A stretch of 52,774 bases of DNA. Source: Erysipelotrichaceae bacterium (GTDB lineage Bacteria > Bacillota_I > Bacilli_A > Erysipelotrichales > Erysipelotrichaceae). The stretch lies in NCBI GenBank assembly GCA_017539105.1, contig JAFYHQ010000025.1, positions 1 to 52,774 of the forward strand, in the 5' to 3' direction. This document shows, piece after piece, positions 8,177 to 18,520 of this stretch (the stretch's first letter is position 1; each line of letters opens with the position of its first letter). A program made the position numbers and the translations under genes. The notes below the pieces were generated by a model that was not told the DNA's origin, did not search any database, and saw only the letters and a program-made list of their open reading frames with translations.

Positions 8177-10729
8177 TTATTTTGTTTCCCTTACTACGTA
8201 GTTGTCGTTTTCCACATCTACGGTGATCTTCTTGACATCGTAGTTCTCCAGGATGTATTTCGCTACCAGCGATTCGATTTCACGCTGGATATGACGTTTC
8301 ATCGGACGTGCGCCGTAGGTTTCATCGAAACCGCATTCGACGATCTTGTCCAACGCTTTGTCTGTGACGGTCAGTTCGATCTCGGATTCCTTCAGTCTGT
8401 TCTTGAAGATGTTCAGGAACTTCAAGGCGACCTTGCGGATCATTTCCTGATCGAGAGGATTAAAGATGATGATCTCATCGATACGGTTGATGAATTCCGG
8501 TTTGAAGGTCATCTTGACGATCTCGTCATAGGCTTTCCGTTTCTTTTCCGGATCCTTTTCAAAGGCGAATTCGCTGCCCAGGTTGGATGTCATGATGATG
8601 ATCGTATTCTTGAAGTCGACCGTCACGCCTTTGGAATCTGTAATTCTTCCGTCATCCAGGATCTGCAGCAGGATATTGAAGACATCCGGATGGGCTTTTT
8701 CGATTTCATCAAGCAGCACGATAGAATACGGTTTTCTTCTGACCGCTTCGGTCAGCTGGCCGCCTTCCTCGTAACCCACATAGCCCGGAGGAGCGCCGAT
8801 CAGTCTCGAGACGCTGAATTTCTCCATGTATTCGGACATATCGATACGCACGATCTTGGATTCATCGTCAAACAGCTGTTCCGCCAGGGCTTTGGCGACT
8901 TCCGTCTTGCCGACACCGGTCGGGCCCAGGAAGAGGAACGAACCGATCGGACGGTTGACATCAGAAATCTGTGCCTTTGATCTTAAGATCGCGTCCGTGA
9001 CCAGTGTCAGCGCTTCGTCCTGGCCCACGACCCGGATCGAGAGCTGATCCTTCAGTTTCAGGAGTTTCTCTCTCTCGCTGGACATCAGTTTCGATACATC
9101 GATATGCGTCCATTTGGAGACGACCTTAGCGATGCTCTGTTCATCGACGACTTCCGACAGCATTCTTCCTTCATCTTCTTTTTCACTCAGTTCATTCAGC
9201 TGTTTCTCCAAAGCAGGAATGGTTTCATACTGCAGCTTGGAAGCTTTCTCATAATCCGCCCTATTCTGTGCTTCGGACATTTCCAGCTTGGATCTTTCCA
9301 GAGTTTCCTTGATCTCCTTGCTCTTCTGGAGATCTTCTTTTTCTTTGGACCATCTCTCTTCGAGAACGTTCTTCTTCTGCTTCAGTTCCTCAAGATCCTG
9401 TTCCAGTTCCGCCAGACGCTTGTTGGCTTTTTCGTCTTCCTCTTTCTTTAGAGAGATCTTTTCGATTTCCAAAGTATCGATCTTACGGCTGATCTCATCG
9501 AGTTCCTGCGGTTTGGAGTCCATTTCCACTCTGGTGGAAGCGCAGGCTTCATCGACCAGGTCGATGGCCTTATCCGGCAGGAAACGGTCGGAAATGTATC
9601 GGTCTGACAACGCGGCAGCGGCAATGATCGCGTCATCCTTGATCTGCACGCCATGGTGCGCTTCGAAACGGTCTTTCAGTCCTCTCAGGATGGAGATCGT
9701 ATCCTCGACGCTCGGTTCATCGACGCTGACTTTCTGGAATCTTCTTTCCAGAGCCGCATCCTTTTCGATGTACTGGCGGTATTCATTGAACGTGGTCGCG
9801 CCGATGCATCTGAGTTCGCCTCTTGCCAGCATCGGCTTGAGCAGATTGGCTGCGTCCATCGCGCCTTCCGTCTTGCCTGCGCCAACCAGATTGTGCAGCT
9901 CATCGATAAACAGGATGATCCTGCCGTCGGCATTTTCGATTTCTTTCAGAACAGCTTTCAGCCTTTCCTCGAACTCGCCTCTATACTTCGCTCCCGCGAT
10001 CAGGGACCCCATATCCAGTTCGATCAGGTCCTTGTCTTTGAGGCCTAACGGGACATCGTTATTGAAGATACGCCAGGCAAGTCCTTCAACGATCGCGGTC
10101 TTACCGACACCCGGTTCGCCAATCAGCACCGGATTATTCTTGGTTTTGCGGGATAAGATTTCTATGACTCTGCGGATCTCGTCATCCCGTCCGATGACAG
10201 GGTCGATCTTTCCATTTCTGACATCTTCGACGAGATTGCGTCCGTATTTCTTTAAGGGATTGAGATTGTTTTCGTCTTGCTGATTGTTGATCATCGTATT
10301 CCCCCTTTCTGAAGCATATCTTGCTTCGATATCGTCTTTGGAGAATCCGCAGTATTTGCGCAATTCTTCGCTGACGGACGATTGATTGAATAATATCGAG
10401 ATAAACATATCAAACATCGATATGTATTTGTCCTGACGCTGTCTGGAGCGCTGATAGGCTTCGTTGTAGGCTTCCGCGACATAACGGCTGACCGTCGGCT
10501 CCGAAACGGAATTGCTCGAAGGAAGCTTGTTCAGATACGTGTCATTGACCATGATCAGCTTATTCACATCCGTATGCATGCTTTCGAGAAGTTCCGTCAC
10601 ATCCGCTTCATTCAGGAACGCCGCCAACAAATGTTCGCTGGACAATTCAGAATGATTATGTTCCTTGCACAGACTCAACGCGTTCATCAGGATCATCTGC
10701 AGTTTTTCTGTCATCAATTCAGGATTCAT
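8177..10729 (-). CDS. clpB: ATP-dependent chaperone ClpB
   Basis: An 850-residue Hsp100 disaggregase: N-terminal Clp domain (about 1-145), first AAA+ domain with GEPGVGKT (near 205), the long middle coiled coil (about 400-530, rich in Glu/Lys) that separates ClpB from ClpA/ClpC, and a second AAA+ domain with GPTGVGKT (near 600) and [14 protein letters not shown]. It works with DnaK/DnaJ/GrpE, encoded just upstream, to rescue aggregated proteins as a hexamer. Its promoter carries a CIRCE-like operator, so control is by HrcA rather than the CtsR repressor common in Bacilli. Confidence 0.95.
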   Translation of the reverse strand: MNPELMTEKLQMILMNALSLCKEHNHSELSSEHLLAAFLNEADVTELLESMHTDVNKLIMVNDTYLNKLPSSNSVSEPTVSRYVAEAYNEAYQRSRQRQDKYISMFDMFISILFNQSSVSEELRKYCGFSKDDIEARYASERGNTMINNQQDENNLNPLKKYGRNLVEDVRNGKIDPVIGRDDEIRRVIEILSRKTKNNPVLIGEPGVGKTAIVEGLAWRIFNNDVPLGLKDKDLIELDMGSLIAGAKYRGEFEERLKAVLKEIENADGRIILFIDELHNLVGAGKTEGAMDAANLLKPMLARGELRCIGATTFNEYRQYIEKDAALERRFQKVSVDEPSVEDTISILRGLKDRFEAHHGVQIKDDAIIAAAALSDRYISDRFLPDKAIDLVDEACASTRVEMDSKPQELDEISRKIDTLEIEKISLKKEEDEKANKRLAELEQDLEELKQKKNVLEERWSKEKEDLQKSKEIKETLERSKLEMSEAQNRADYEKASKLQYETIPALEKQLNELSEKEDEGRMLSEVVDEQSIAKVVSKWTHIDVSKLMSSEREKLLKLKDQLSIRVVGQDEALTLVTDAILRSKAQISDVNRPIGSFLFLGPTGVGKTEVAKALAEQLFDDESKIVRIDMSEYMEKFSVSRLIGAPPGYVGYEEGGQLTEAVRRKPYSIVLLDEIEKAHPDVFNILLQILDDGRITDSKGVTVDFKNTIIIMTSNLGSEFAFEKDPEKKRKAYDEIVKMTFKPEFINRIDEIIIFNPLDQEMIRKVALKFLNIFKNRLKESEIELTVTDKALDKIVECGFDETYGARPMKRHIQREIESLVAKYILENYDVKKITVDVENDNYVVRETK

Positions 10730-10741
10730 CGCTCCTCCTTT

Positions 10742-10768
10742 CTGGCACTTCTATTATATGAGTGCTAA
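10742..10768 (-). promoter_or_regulatory. CIRCE-like operator over the clpB -10 box
   Basis: On the reverse strand one arm is a perfect TTAGCACTC (10760-10768), then nine bases, then AAGTGCCAG matching GAGTGCTAA at 6 of 9. The nine-base spacer contains TATAAT, so bound HrcA would cover the -10 box. AAGGAGGAGCG follows as the clpB ribosome site. Confidence 0.75.
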
Positions 10769-10798
10769 CACATCGGTATTATTTAAGTAGGTGTTACC

Positions 10799-11938
10799 CT
10801 ACTTAAAGTTCTTTTTGAATTTATCGAAGACCGATTCTCTCTTGCGGTTTGCCAGTTTTTCGTAGAGTTCCTTTTCTTCTCGGGAGAGTTTCTTAGGAAT
10901 CTCTACTTCAACCTTGACATACTGGTCTCCCATATTCGAGGTTCGGATATCTTTGATGCCGTAGCCCTTGATCCTCAGCTGCTGACCGGGCTGGGTCCCT
11001 GCCGGGATCTTCAGTTCGACATCGCCATAAGCGGTAGGCACATCGACCGTCGTTCCCAGGGTCGCATCGATCGAAGAGATCGGCACGGTAATGTAGATGT
11101 TGCTTCCGTCTCTCTGGAAGTACTTATGCGGCCTGACATGGATCTCGATGTAGAGATCGCCATTGGGACCGCCATTCTCGCCCCGTTCGCCATAGCCTTG
11201 CAGACGCACCTGCTGGCCCGTATTGATGCCGGCAGGAATGGCGACTTCCACCTGCTCCTTGACATTGTTGTAGCCTTGGCCGCCGCAATGCGGACAGATC
11301 TTCTTCACATGTTTGCCTGAACCTTTACAATCCGGACAGACAGACTGCTGCGAGAAGACGCCGAAGGCCGTTCTGGATTGCCGCATGACTCTTCCCGAAC
11401 CTCTGCAGGTCGGACAGGTTTCAATATCCGATTTGCTTGCGGCACCCGTTCCATCGCAGTACGTGCACATCTTGTCGACACTGATATTGATCAGCTTGTC
11501 GACCCCATGGACCGCATCCAGGAAATCGATGTCCATCGTCATATAACGGTTGTCGCCCTTGATCGGTCCGGTCCTCCTGGAAGAGGATCTGGAACCGAAA
11601 TTGAATCCGGAGAAACCGCCTCCCATACCTCCCATGAATTCTGAGAAGATATCGGAGAGGTCGTCCATATTCATGCCGCCGAAGCCCTGCGAGAATCCGC
11701 CTTGCGCAAATCCGTCCATGCCCGCATGACCGAACTGGTCATAGGTGGCTTTCTTTTGCGGATCGGACAGAACCTCATAGGCTTCGTTTATTTCCTTGAA
11801 CTTCGCCTCGGCATCCGGCGCTTTATTGATATCAGGATGATACTGCTTGGCCAACTTGCGATAAGCCTTTTTGATATCATCTTCACTGGCTCCTTTGGAC
11901 AAGCCTAACACTTCGTAGTAGTCACGTTTGTTGGCCAT
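10799..11938 (-). CDS. dnaJ: Chaperone DnaJ (Hsp40)
   Basis: A 379-residue class A J-protein: J domain with YHPD (about 34-37), a Gly/Phe-rich segment (about 75-125), four zinc-finger repeats ([32 protein letters not shown]) and the C-terminal substrate-binding domains. It stimulates the ATPase of DnaK and delivers unfolded clients. It lies 21 bp downstream of dnaK with AGAAAGGAG as ribosome site. The stop codon lies in a 9-bp hairpin (10783-10806) that lacks a U-tract, so read-through to clpB is possible. Confidence 0.96.
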   Translation of the reverse strand: MANKRDYYEVLGLSKGASEDDIKKAYRKLAKQYHPDINKAPDAEAKFKEINEAYEVLSDPQKKATYDQFGHAGMDGFAQGGFSQGFGGMNMDDLSDIFSEFMGGMGGGFSGFNFGSRSSSRRTGPIKGDNRYMTMDIDFLDAVHGVDKLINISVDKMCTYCDGTGAASKSDIETCPTCRGSGRVMRQSRTAFGVFSQQSVCPDCKGSGKHVKKICPHCGGQGYNNVKEQVEVAIPAGINTGQQVRLQGYGERGENGGPNGDLYIEIHVRPHKYFQRDGSNIYITVPISSIDATLGTTVDVPTAYGDVELKIPAGTQPGQQLRIKGYGIKDIRTSNMGDQYVKVEVEIPKKLSREEKELYEKLANRKRESVFDKFKKNFK

Positions 11939-11959
11939 GCTGTCTCCTTTCTTCAGTTA

Positions 11960-14030
<2,071 letters not shown>

Positions 14031-14045
14031 GCCCTTCTTGAACGC

Positions 14046-14390
14046 TTAATCCTCTTTGCTGACTTCCGTCGCCATCGCACGTTCCAGATTATCCAGCACC
14101 GGCAGGATCTCTTTGGCGAAATCCTGGATGCGATACTTCCGCATCTGTTCCGCCTCGCTGTTGAGACGCTTCTTCAGATTTTCCGTATCGGCATACGCTC
14201 TGGCATAATCATTCTTCAGTTTATCGATCTGCTTATTGAGTTTCGCGATCTCGTCTTCTTCATTGATATCTTCGACGATCTCTTCCACATCATCGGCAGT
14301 TTCGGTCGTATCTTCGATCGTTTCTTCCGCTTTTTCTTCTACGGCTTCTTCGATCTTTTCTTCTTTTTTCTTCTCTTCTTTGTTTGCCAT
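14046..14390 (-). CDS. grpE: GrpE N-terminal part, ends at an in-frame TAA
   Basis: 114 residues: an acidic, Lys/Glu-rich N-terminal tail (about 1-45), the long dimer-forming helix (about 46-90) and the first helix of the four-helix bundle (FAKEILPVLDNLERAM), then VSKED and TAA. A normal GrpE continues with a second bundle helix and the beta-wing; these are encoded in the same frame immediately after the stop (13812-14030). Together they would give a 192-residue protein of ordinary length. GrpE is the nucleotide exchange factor of DnaK. The gene starts 4 bp after hrcA and precedes dnaK in the usual order, with AGAAAGGATAGG as ribosome site. Confidence 0.85.
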   Translation of the reverse strand: MANKEEKKKEEKIEEAVEEKAEETIEDTTETADDVEEIVEDINEEDEIAKLNKQIDKLKNDYARAYADTENLKKRLNSEAEQMRKYRIQDFAKEILPVLDNLERAMATEVSKED

Positions 14391-14393
14391 ATC

Positions 14394-15425
14394 CTATCCT
14401 TTCTGATTGAACATATCCTCGATCTCGCGACAGATGAAATCCAACAGGCTGACGACTCTGCTGTATTCCATACGTCTTGGTCCTACGACCATCAGTCTCG
14501 CGTTATCCTCAGGATTTGCGGATAAATGGATCTCATTCGAGACGATCGCAATATCATCCTTCCAGACCAGTTCCGTGCCTCTCGGCGTGACCGCAACGAC
14601 TTCGCTGCCCGAGCTCTGGCGATCCACCAGACTGCGGAACAGTTTGGAATCATCGAAGAATTTCGTCAGTTCTTTCAGTTTCTCGATATCCGAATATTCC
14701 GGCTGATACATCATATTGGAACTTCCTTCGAAATATAATGTTTCGGATGCAAACTTTACGAAAGCCCCTGCAAAGGCGTTGTACAGCATCTCGAAACGCT
14801 GTACCGATTTGGTCAGGATCGGCTTCAGGCTTTCCAGACGTTCCGGCAGATCCGGGATCGGCGTGCCTTTCAGACGGTCATTCAGGATATCCGTACAGGT
14901 CTCGATATCATCGATCGTGACTTCATCCTGGAAGTTGAACGTCTTGTTTTCGGTATGACCCGTATCCGTGATAAATACGCAGACCGCGGTCTTGGGATCG
15001 ATCTGGAACACCTTGATATGTTCCAGAGTCTGATTCTTCGCATTCGGCCCCAGCATGCCGCTGGCCAGATTCGTCATTTCCGAAACGATCTTGCAAGATT
15101 CTTTGATCGCATCTTCGATATTCGCCGAACGGCGGTTAAAGATATTAGCTAAGGCATACTTGACTTCGTCATCCATATCCTTCTTCAGAAGATGTTCGCA
15201 ATAGTACTGATAACCCTTGTTGGAAGGAATACGCCCTGCCGAAGTATGAGGCTTTTCCAGATAACCCATCGACTCCAGCGTTGCCATATCGTTACGGATC
15301 GTCGCGCTGGAATAAGGCAGATCATACTTGTCGACCAGTGTTTTGGAACCTACCGGCTCTGCCGTCGCAACGAATTCATCCACGATCGCTTTCAGGATAT
15401 CTACCATTCTCTGTGTCAATGCCAT
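14394..15425 (-). CDS. hrcA: Heat-inducible transcription repressor HrcA
   Basis: A 343-residue HrcA with an N-terminal winged helix (LTQRMVDILKAIVDEF; SSATIRNDMATLESMGYLEKPHTSAGRIPS at about 35-66 has the family's recognition helix and wing) and the GAF-like C-terminal domain. It represses chaperone genes by binding CIRCE; GroEL activity normally keeps it folded. First gene of the hrcA-grpE-dnaK-dnaJ operon, with AAAGGAGGTGAGG before the ATG and two CIRCE-like sites around its promoter, so it is autoregulated. Confidence 0.96.
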   Translation of the reverse strand: MALTQRMVDILKAIVDEFVATAEPVGSKTLVDKYDLPYSSATIRNDMATLESMGYLEKPHTSAGRIPSNKGYQYYCEHLLKKDMDDEVKYALANIFNRRSANIEDAIKESCKIVSEMTNLASGMLGPNAKNQTLEHIKVFQIDPKTAVCVFITDTGHTENKTFNFQDEVTIDDIETCTDILNDRLKGTPIPDLPERLESLKPILTKSVQRFEMLYNAFAGAFVKFASETLYFEGSSNMMYQPEYSDIEKLKELTKFFDDSKLFRSLVDRQSSGSEVVAVTPRGTELVWKDDIAIVSNEIHLSANPEDNARLMVVGPRRMEYSRVVSLLDFICREIEDMFNQKG

Positions 15426-15438
15426 AGCCTCACCTCCT

Positions 15439-15465
15439 TTAGCACTCTAAACTACCTATTGCTAA
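15439..15465 (-). promoter_or_regulatory. hrcA: CIRCE-like operator 1 of the hrcA operon
   Basis: TTAGCACTC at 15439-15447, nine bases, then TATTGCTAA at 15457-15465, which matches GAGTGCTAA at 7 of 9. The site overlaps the downstream end of the promoter and the expected transcription start. Confidence 0.75.
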
Positions 15466-15492
15466 TATACACCTTATTGTTAGCACTGTCAA
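15464..15492 (-). promoter_or_regulatory. hrcA: Promoter of the hrcA-grpE-dnaK-dnaJ operon
   Basis: On the reverse strand TTGACA (15487-15492) and TATATT (15464-15469) are separated by 17 bp, a near-consensus sigma-A promoter. It is flanked by two CIRCE-like sites, one covering the -35 box and the other the region just after the -10 box. Confidence 0.8.
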
Positions 15493-15506
15493 TAGGAAAG
15501 TGCTAA
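15480..15506 (-). promoter_or_regulatory. hrcA: CIRCE-like operator 2 of the hrcA operon
   Basis: TTAGCACTG at 15480-15488, nine bases, AAGTGCTAA at 15498-15506. Each arm matches the consensus at 8 of 9 positions. It covers the -35 box of the operon promoter. The remaining sequence up to 15650 shows no gene. Confidence 0.85.
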
Positions 15507-15650
15507 AAATTTGCTATGTAAAAATAGCATTTATATTGAAGAGAAATAAGCGTCTCTTATCTTTGAAAACAAGTAAAAAATCGTTCTGATCTGCGCATGG
15601 AACGATATGATATTTATTGATGTCCGATCTGCTTATGCATAGGCCTATAT

Positions 15651-15676
15651 AAAAAAAGATATGCCAGGCATATCTT
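15651..15676 (-). terminator. Terminator of the ftsW-rsmD-coaD operon
   Basis: Stem AAGATATG / CATATCTT (15657-15664 and 15669-15676, extended by inner GC pairs) followed on the reverse strand by seven T residues; 12 bp after the coaD stop. Confidence 0.85.
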
Positions 15677-15687
15677 AGGATAATTGA

Positions 15688-16167
15688 TTACTGATACAGT
15701 TTCTTGCTTACCTCATCGATGATCTGTTCCGGAATGTAAGGGCTGATATCGCCATTGAAGGAAGCGATCTCCTTGGCGATCGAGGATGACAGGAAGGAGA
15801 GTTCCGGCTTGGCGACCAGGAAGATCGTTTCGATATTCTCATCCAGTTTCATGTTTGCGGTAGCAAGAGCCAGTTCCGATTCATAGTCGGAAACGGCTCG
15901 TATGCCTCGGACGATGACCTTACAGCCCAGTTCCTTGGCCATGGTGACCGTCAGTCCGTTGCCAACGATCGCTTCGACATTCGGAAGATCCCTGACACAC
16001 TTCTCGATCAGTTCTTTCCGCTCCGCATCCGTAAACGTGCAATGTTTGGAACGATTCTCCATGACCGCGATATAAAGCTTGTCATAGATCTTGCTGGCGC
16101 GACGGATCACATCGAGATGTCCGACCGTGATCGGATCAAAAGTACCGGGATAGATGGCTTTGGTCAT
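15688..16167 (-). CDS. coaD: Phosphopantetheine adenylyltransferase
   Basis: A 159-residue nucleotidyltransferase that makes dephospho-CoA from ATP and 4'-phosphopantetheine. TFDPITVGHLDVI gives the HxGH-type active-site motif, and FLSSSIAKEIASFNGDI is the family's C-terminal signature; length is normal. Its start overlaps the rsmD stop by 4 bp (ATGA), so it is translationally coupled. The next enzyme of the pathway, CoaE, is encoded at 23.3 kb as part of a fusion. Confidence 0.95.
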   Translation of the reverse strand: MTKAIYPGTFDPITVGHLDVIRRASKIYDKLYIAVMENRSKHCTFTDAERKELIEKCVRDLPNVEAIVGNGLTVTMAKELGCKVIVRGIRAVSDYESELALATANMKLDENIETIFLVAKPELSFLSSSIAKEIASFNGDISPYIPEQIIDEVSKKLYQ

Positions 16168-16709
16168 TGTTTTTCTTCCTTTCGATAATATAAGAGTTTA
16201 CAGATCCCATATCTTCTTTCCTTGAAACAGGAATATCCGGGATATTCAGGCAATTGCGTATCCTTGCGGACTTCCACAATCATTATACCTTTTTTATCTA
16301 ATACATTATATTCGCGGACCAGTTCGAATACTTCGCCATATTCCTGAAACGCATACGGAGGATCCACGTAAATGAAATCAAAACCCGCATCCTTCAGTTG
16401 CTTGAGACAATCCGCATATTCCAGATCCATGATTCTGCGTTCTTCCTTGAGCTTATCGAGATTCTCACGGATGATTTTTACCGCTTCTTTATTATGATCA
16501 TTGAACACGACATCCTTTGCGCCTCTGGACAGCGCTTCGATTCCGATCGCTCCCGATCCGGCAAACAGATCGAGAAACAAGGTTTCATTATGAACGGTGA
16601 TACTCGAAAAAAGTGCTTCCCGGACCATGTCCTTGGTCGGACGGGTGATTTCATCCCCTTCCAGCGTCTTCAGATTCGTTTTCTTGTATTTGCCTGCGAC
16701 GACTCTCAT
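16164..16709 (-). CDS. rsmD: 16S rRNA (guanine(966)-N2)-methyltransferase
   Basis: 181 residues from the ATG at 16707-16709 (MRVVAGKYKKTNL is the typical start). SAM motif LDLFAGSGAIGIEALSRGA at about 45-63 and the catalytic VDPPYAF near 125. It methylates G966 of 16S rRNA in the 30S subunit. The reading frame stays open upstream to 16952, but that part is the reverse frame of ftsW and has no similarity to RsmD. The start overlaps the ftsW/rodA stop by 4 bp and the end overlaps coaD by 4 bp. rsmD-coaD is a widely conserved pair. Confidence 0.95.
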   Translation of the reverse strand: MRVVAGKYKKTNLKTLEGDEITRPTKDMVREALFSSITVHNETLFLDLFAGSGAIGIEALSRGAKDVVFNDHNKEAVKIIRENLDKLKEERRIMDLEYADCLKQLKDAGFDFIYVDPPYAFQEYGEVFELVREYNVLDKKGIMIVEVRKDTQLPEYPGYSCFKERRYGICKLLYYRKEEKQ

Positions 16710-17851
16710 TGATGGAACGACCTTTTCATTTCGCTTTGCGCCAGAGCAAGAGCCATCAAAGAAGCCAGCAAGGAAGAACCGCCCGAGCTGACCATCAGCA
16801 ATGGCACGCCGGTCAAAGGGATCAGACCGGAAACTCCGCCGATATTCAGGATGAAATGGACAACGAAATAAGTGAATACGCCCAGCATCACGATTTTGGA
16901 AGAGAGACGCTCCGTACGGATGGAAGCAGTCACGATCGGAATCAGAAGGCATCCGTACAGGATCAGAAACACGATAAAACCGATGATTCCGGTTTCCTCG
17001 ACGATGACAGGAAGAATGAAATCGTTGGATGGATTCGGGAAGTTCATGTATTTATGAATGGAATTGCCATAGCCCAGACCGGTCCATCCGCCATTGGCGA
17101 AACTGACCAGCGACATGATCAGATGATAGCCATTGTCATACTGGTACAGAAACGGATTGGCGGCAGCCAGAAATCGCGCTACCCGATAATCATCGGCATA
17201 TTTCATGAGAAATGACGTAAACGGCGGAGACATGGCCAGAACGATCACTCCTACAGCGATCAGCACAAGAAAGATCATGATCCCCTGTATCTGTTTTAGC
17301 TGCTTATGTCCCGGAATCAGCATCATGCAGTAACAGATCACGAAAAGAACGACAGCCGAACCGATATCGCGCTGTACGAAGACGATGATCAGAACATACA
17401 GGAATGCCGCTGCCGCGTATTTCTTGAAAAACTCCAGGTTCTTCTCTCCCCGGTCGACCGAAAGCAGTTTTCCTGCGAAAGCGATCATCAGAACCTTCGC
17501 GAATTCCGATGGCTGTATCGTAAACATCGGTCCGAGCCGGATCCAGGCATAGGCGCCATTGGTCTGTCCGAAAAAGCGGCAGGCGATCAGCGCTCCCAGC
17601 ACCACCAGATAAGCGAACCAGAACAGATAAGTCCGAAAACGATAGATCGGGATCCATAGGAATATCGCATAAGCGATCAGACCTGCGATGGCATAAGCAC
17701 TTTGCCTGGCGATCATTTTCGTCAGGTACTGCGTATCCCCTGCGCCATTGCCCATCTCGGCAGAAACGACCATGAGCGAGCCTAAAACGACGGTCACGAT
17801 CGCCGCGGCCAATATGATCCTGTATCCTATCATCATATTCTTTTTTTGCAT
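16706..17851 (-). CDS. SEDS-family peptidoglycan glycosyltransferase FtsW/RodA
   Basis: A 381-residue polytopic membrane protein with about ten membrane helices. GAYAWIRLGPMFTIQPSEFAK (split here as GAYAWIRLG and IQPSEFAK, near 95-115) and NDFILPVIVEETG near 280 are SEDS signatures, the latter with the catalytic Asp. It polymerises lipid II together with a class B penicillin-binding protein, for septation (FtsW) or elongation (RodA); context does not decide which. The annotated ATG has no ribosome site but an extended -10 box 6 bp upstream; a start at codon 6 or 7 is possible. Operon with rsmD and coaD. Confidence 0.9.
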   Translation of the reverse strand: MQKKNMMIGYRIILAAAIVTVVLGSLMVVSAEMGNGAGDTQYLTKMIARQSAYAIAGLIAYAIFLWIPIYRFRTYLFWFAYLVVLGALIACRFFGQTNGAYAWIRLGPMFTIQPSEFAKVLMIAFAGKLLSVDRGEKNLEFFKKYAAAAFLYVLIIVFVQRDIGSAVVLFVICYCMMLIPGHKQLKQIQGIMIFLVLIAVGVIVLAMSPPFTSFLMKYADDYRVARFLAAANPFLYQYDNGYHLIMSLVSFANGGWTGLGYGNSIHKYMNFPNPSNDFILPVIVEETGIIGFIVFLILYGCLLIPIVTASIRTERLSSKIVMLGVFTYFVVHFILNIGGVSGLIPLTGVPLLMVSSGGSSLLASLMALALAQSEMKRSFHQ

Positions 17852-17857
17852 AAAATC

Positions 17858-17866
17858 ATTTTATCA
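17858..17866 (-). promoter_or_regulatory. Extended -10 of ftsW/rodA, 6 nt before the ATG
   Basis: TGATAAAAT on the reverse strand, an extended -10 (TGn plus TAAAAT), separated from the ATG at 17851 by six bases. Transcription should start at or next to the ATG, so the mRNA may be leaderless. It lies back to back with the def promoter. Confidence 0.5.
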
Positions 17867-17875
17867 TATGAAATG

Positions 17876-17884
17876 TGATATGAT
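17876..17884 (+). promoter_or_regulatory. Extended -10 of def, 8 nt before the ATG
   Basis: TGATATGAT is an extended -10 element; the ATG of def begins eight bases later at 17893. No Shine-Dalgarno sequence is present, consistent with a leaderless or near-leaderless message. Confidence 0.45.
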
Positions 17885-17892
17885 GATGATGT

Positions 17893-18453
17893 ATGTTGAT
17901 CAATAATGACACAATAATCAAAGACGATGACGAACGCATCAGAGAAAAATCGGAAGATGTCTCTTTTCCTGTTTCCAAGGAAGATAAGGAACTTCTGATG
18001 GAAATGATGGAATATGTCGACAAGTCCACGAATGAAGAGATCGCGGAAAAAGAAAACCTGCGGGCTGCCGTAGGCATCAGTGCGATACAACTGGGCATTC
18101 CCAAGAAAATGACTGCCATCATCATCAAAGACGACGAAGGAAACAAAGTCTATGAATATGCCCTGGTCAATCCCAAGATCGTTTCCCAATCGATCGAAAA
18201 AGCCTATCTGGAGTCCGGCGAGGGCTGTCTTTCGGTGGAAGACGAACATCAGGGCTACGTCTACCGTTCCGCGAGAGTCAAAGTCAAAGCCTATGATCTT
18301 CTGAAAGAAGACTACATCGAAATCAAGGCGGAAGATTATCTGGCCATCGTTCTTCAACATGAGTTAGACCATTTCAAAGGCATTCTCTTCTATGACCGCA
18401 TCGATTCGAACAATCCGTTTCATAAAGAAGACAATGCCCATCCAATTGAATAA
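17893..18453 (+). CDS. def: Peptide deformylase (type 2)
   Basis: A 186-residue metalloenzyme that removes the formyl group from nascent N-terminal Met. Motif II EGCLSV and motif III QHELDH (HExxH) give the metal ligands and catalytic Glu. Motif I reads AVGISAIQ rather than the usual GxGxAAPQ: the central Gly and the Gln are kept, the first Gly and the AAP are not. The insertion after motif I and the overall length fit the Gram-positive type 2 class. Divergent from ftsW/rodA with 41 bp between start codons, and no ribosome site. Confidence 0.92.
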   Translation: MLINNDTIIKDDDERIREKSEDVSFPVSKEDKELLMEMMEYVDKSTNEEIAEKENLRAAVGISAIQLGIPKKMTAIIIKDDEGNKVYEYALVNPKIVSQSIEKAYLESGEGCLSVEDEHQGYVYRSARVKVKAYDLLKEDYIEIKAEDYLAIVLQHELDHFKGILFYDRIDSNNPFHKEDNAHPIE

Positions 18454-18473
18454 TCAGGAATAATCATTTAGAA

Positions 18474-18502
18474 TTGTTTTAGATCATTATAAACAATATA
18501 AT
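18474..18502 (+). promoter_or_regulatory. Promoter of the RNase J gene
   Basis: TTGTTT at 18474-18479 and TATAAT at 18497-18502, 17 bp apart; TGGAGGTT precedes the ATG at 18521, giving a very short leader. Confidence 0.6.
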
Positions 18503-18520
18503 TCAGTCTATGGAGGTTAT

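Noticed and set aside
9288-10283. 331-codon forward ORF inside clpB
   Set aside because: It lies fully antisense to the conserved ClpB AAA+ domain, is Ser/Arg/Leu-biased and has no ribosome site.
10783-10806. 9-bp hairpin after dnaJ as an intrinsic terminator
   Set aside because: The stem is good but neither strand has a proper T-tract directly after it on the dnaJ side, so I do not call a terminator; it may only protect or pause.
16710-16952. N-terminal extension of the rsmD frame
   Set aside because: These 81 codons are an alternative frame of ftsW/rodA; RsmD proteins begin at MRVVAGK, and that ATG overlaps the ftsW/rodA stop in the usual ATGA form.
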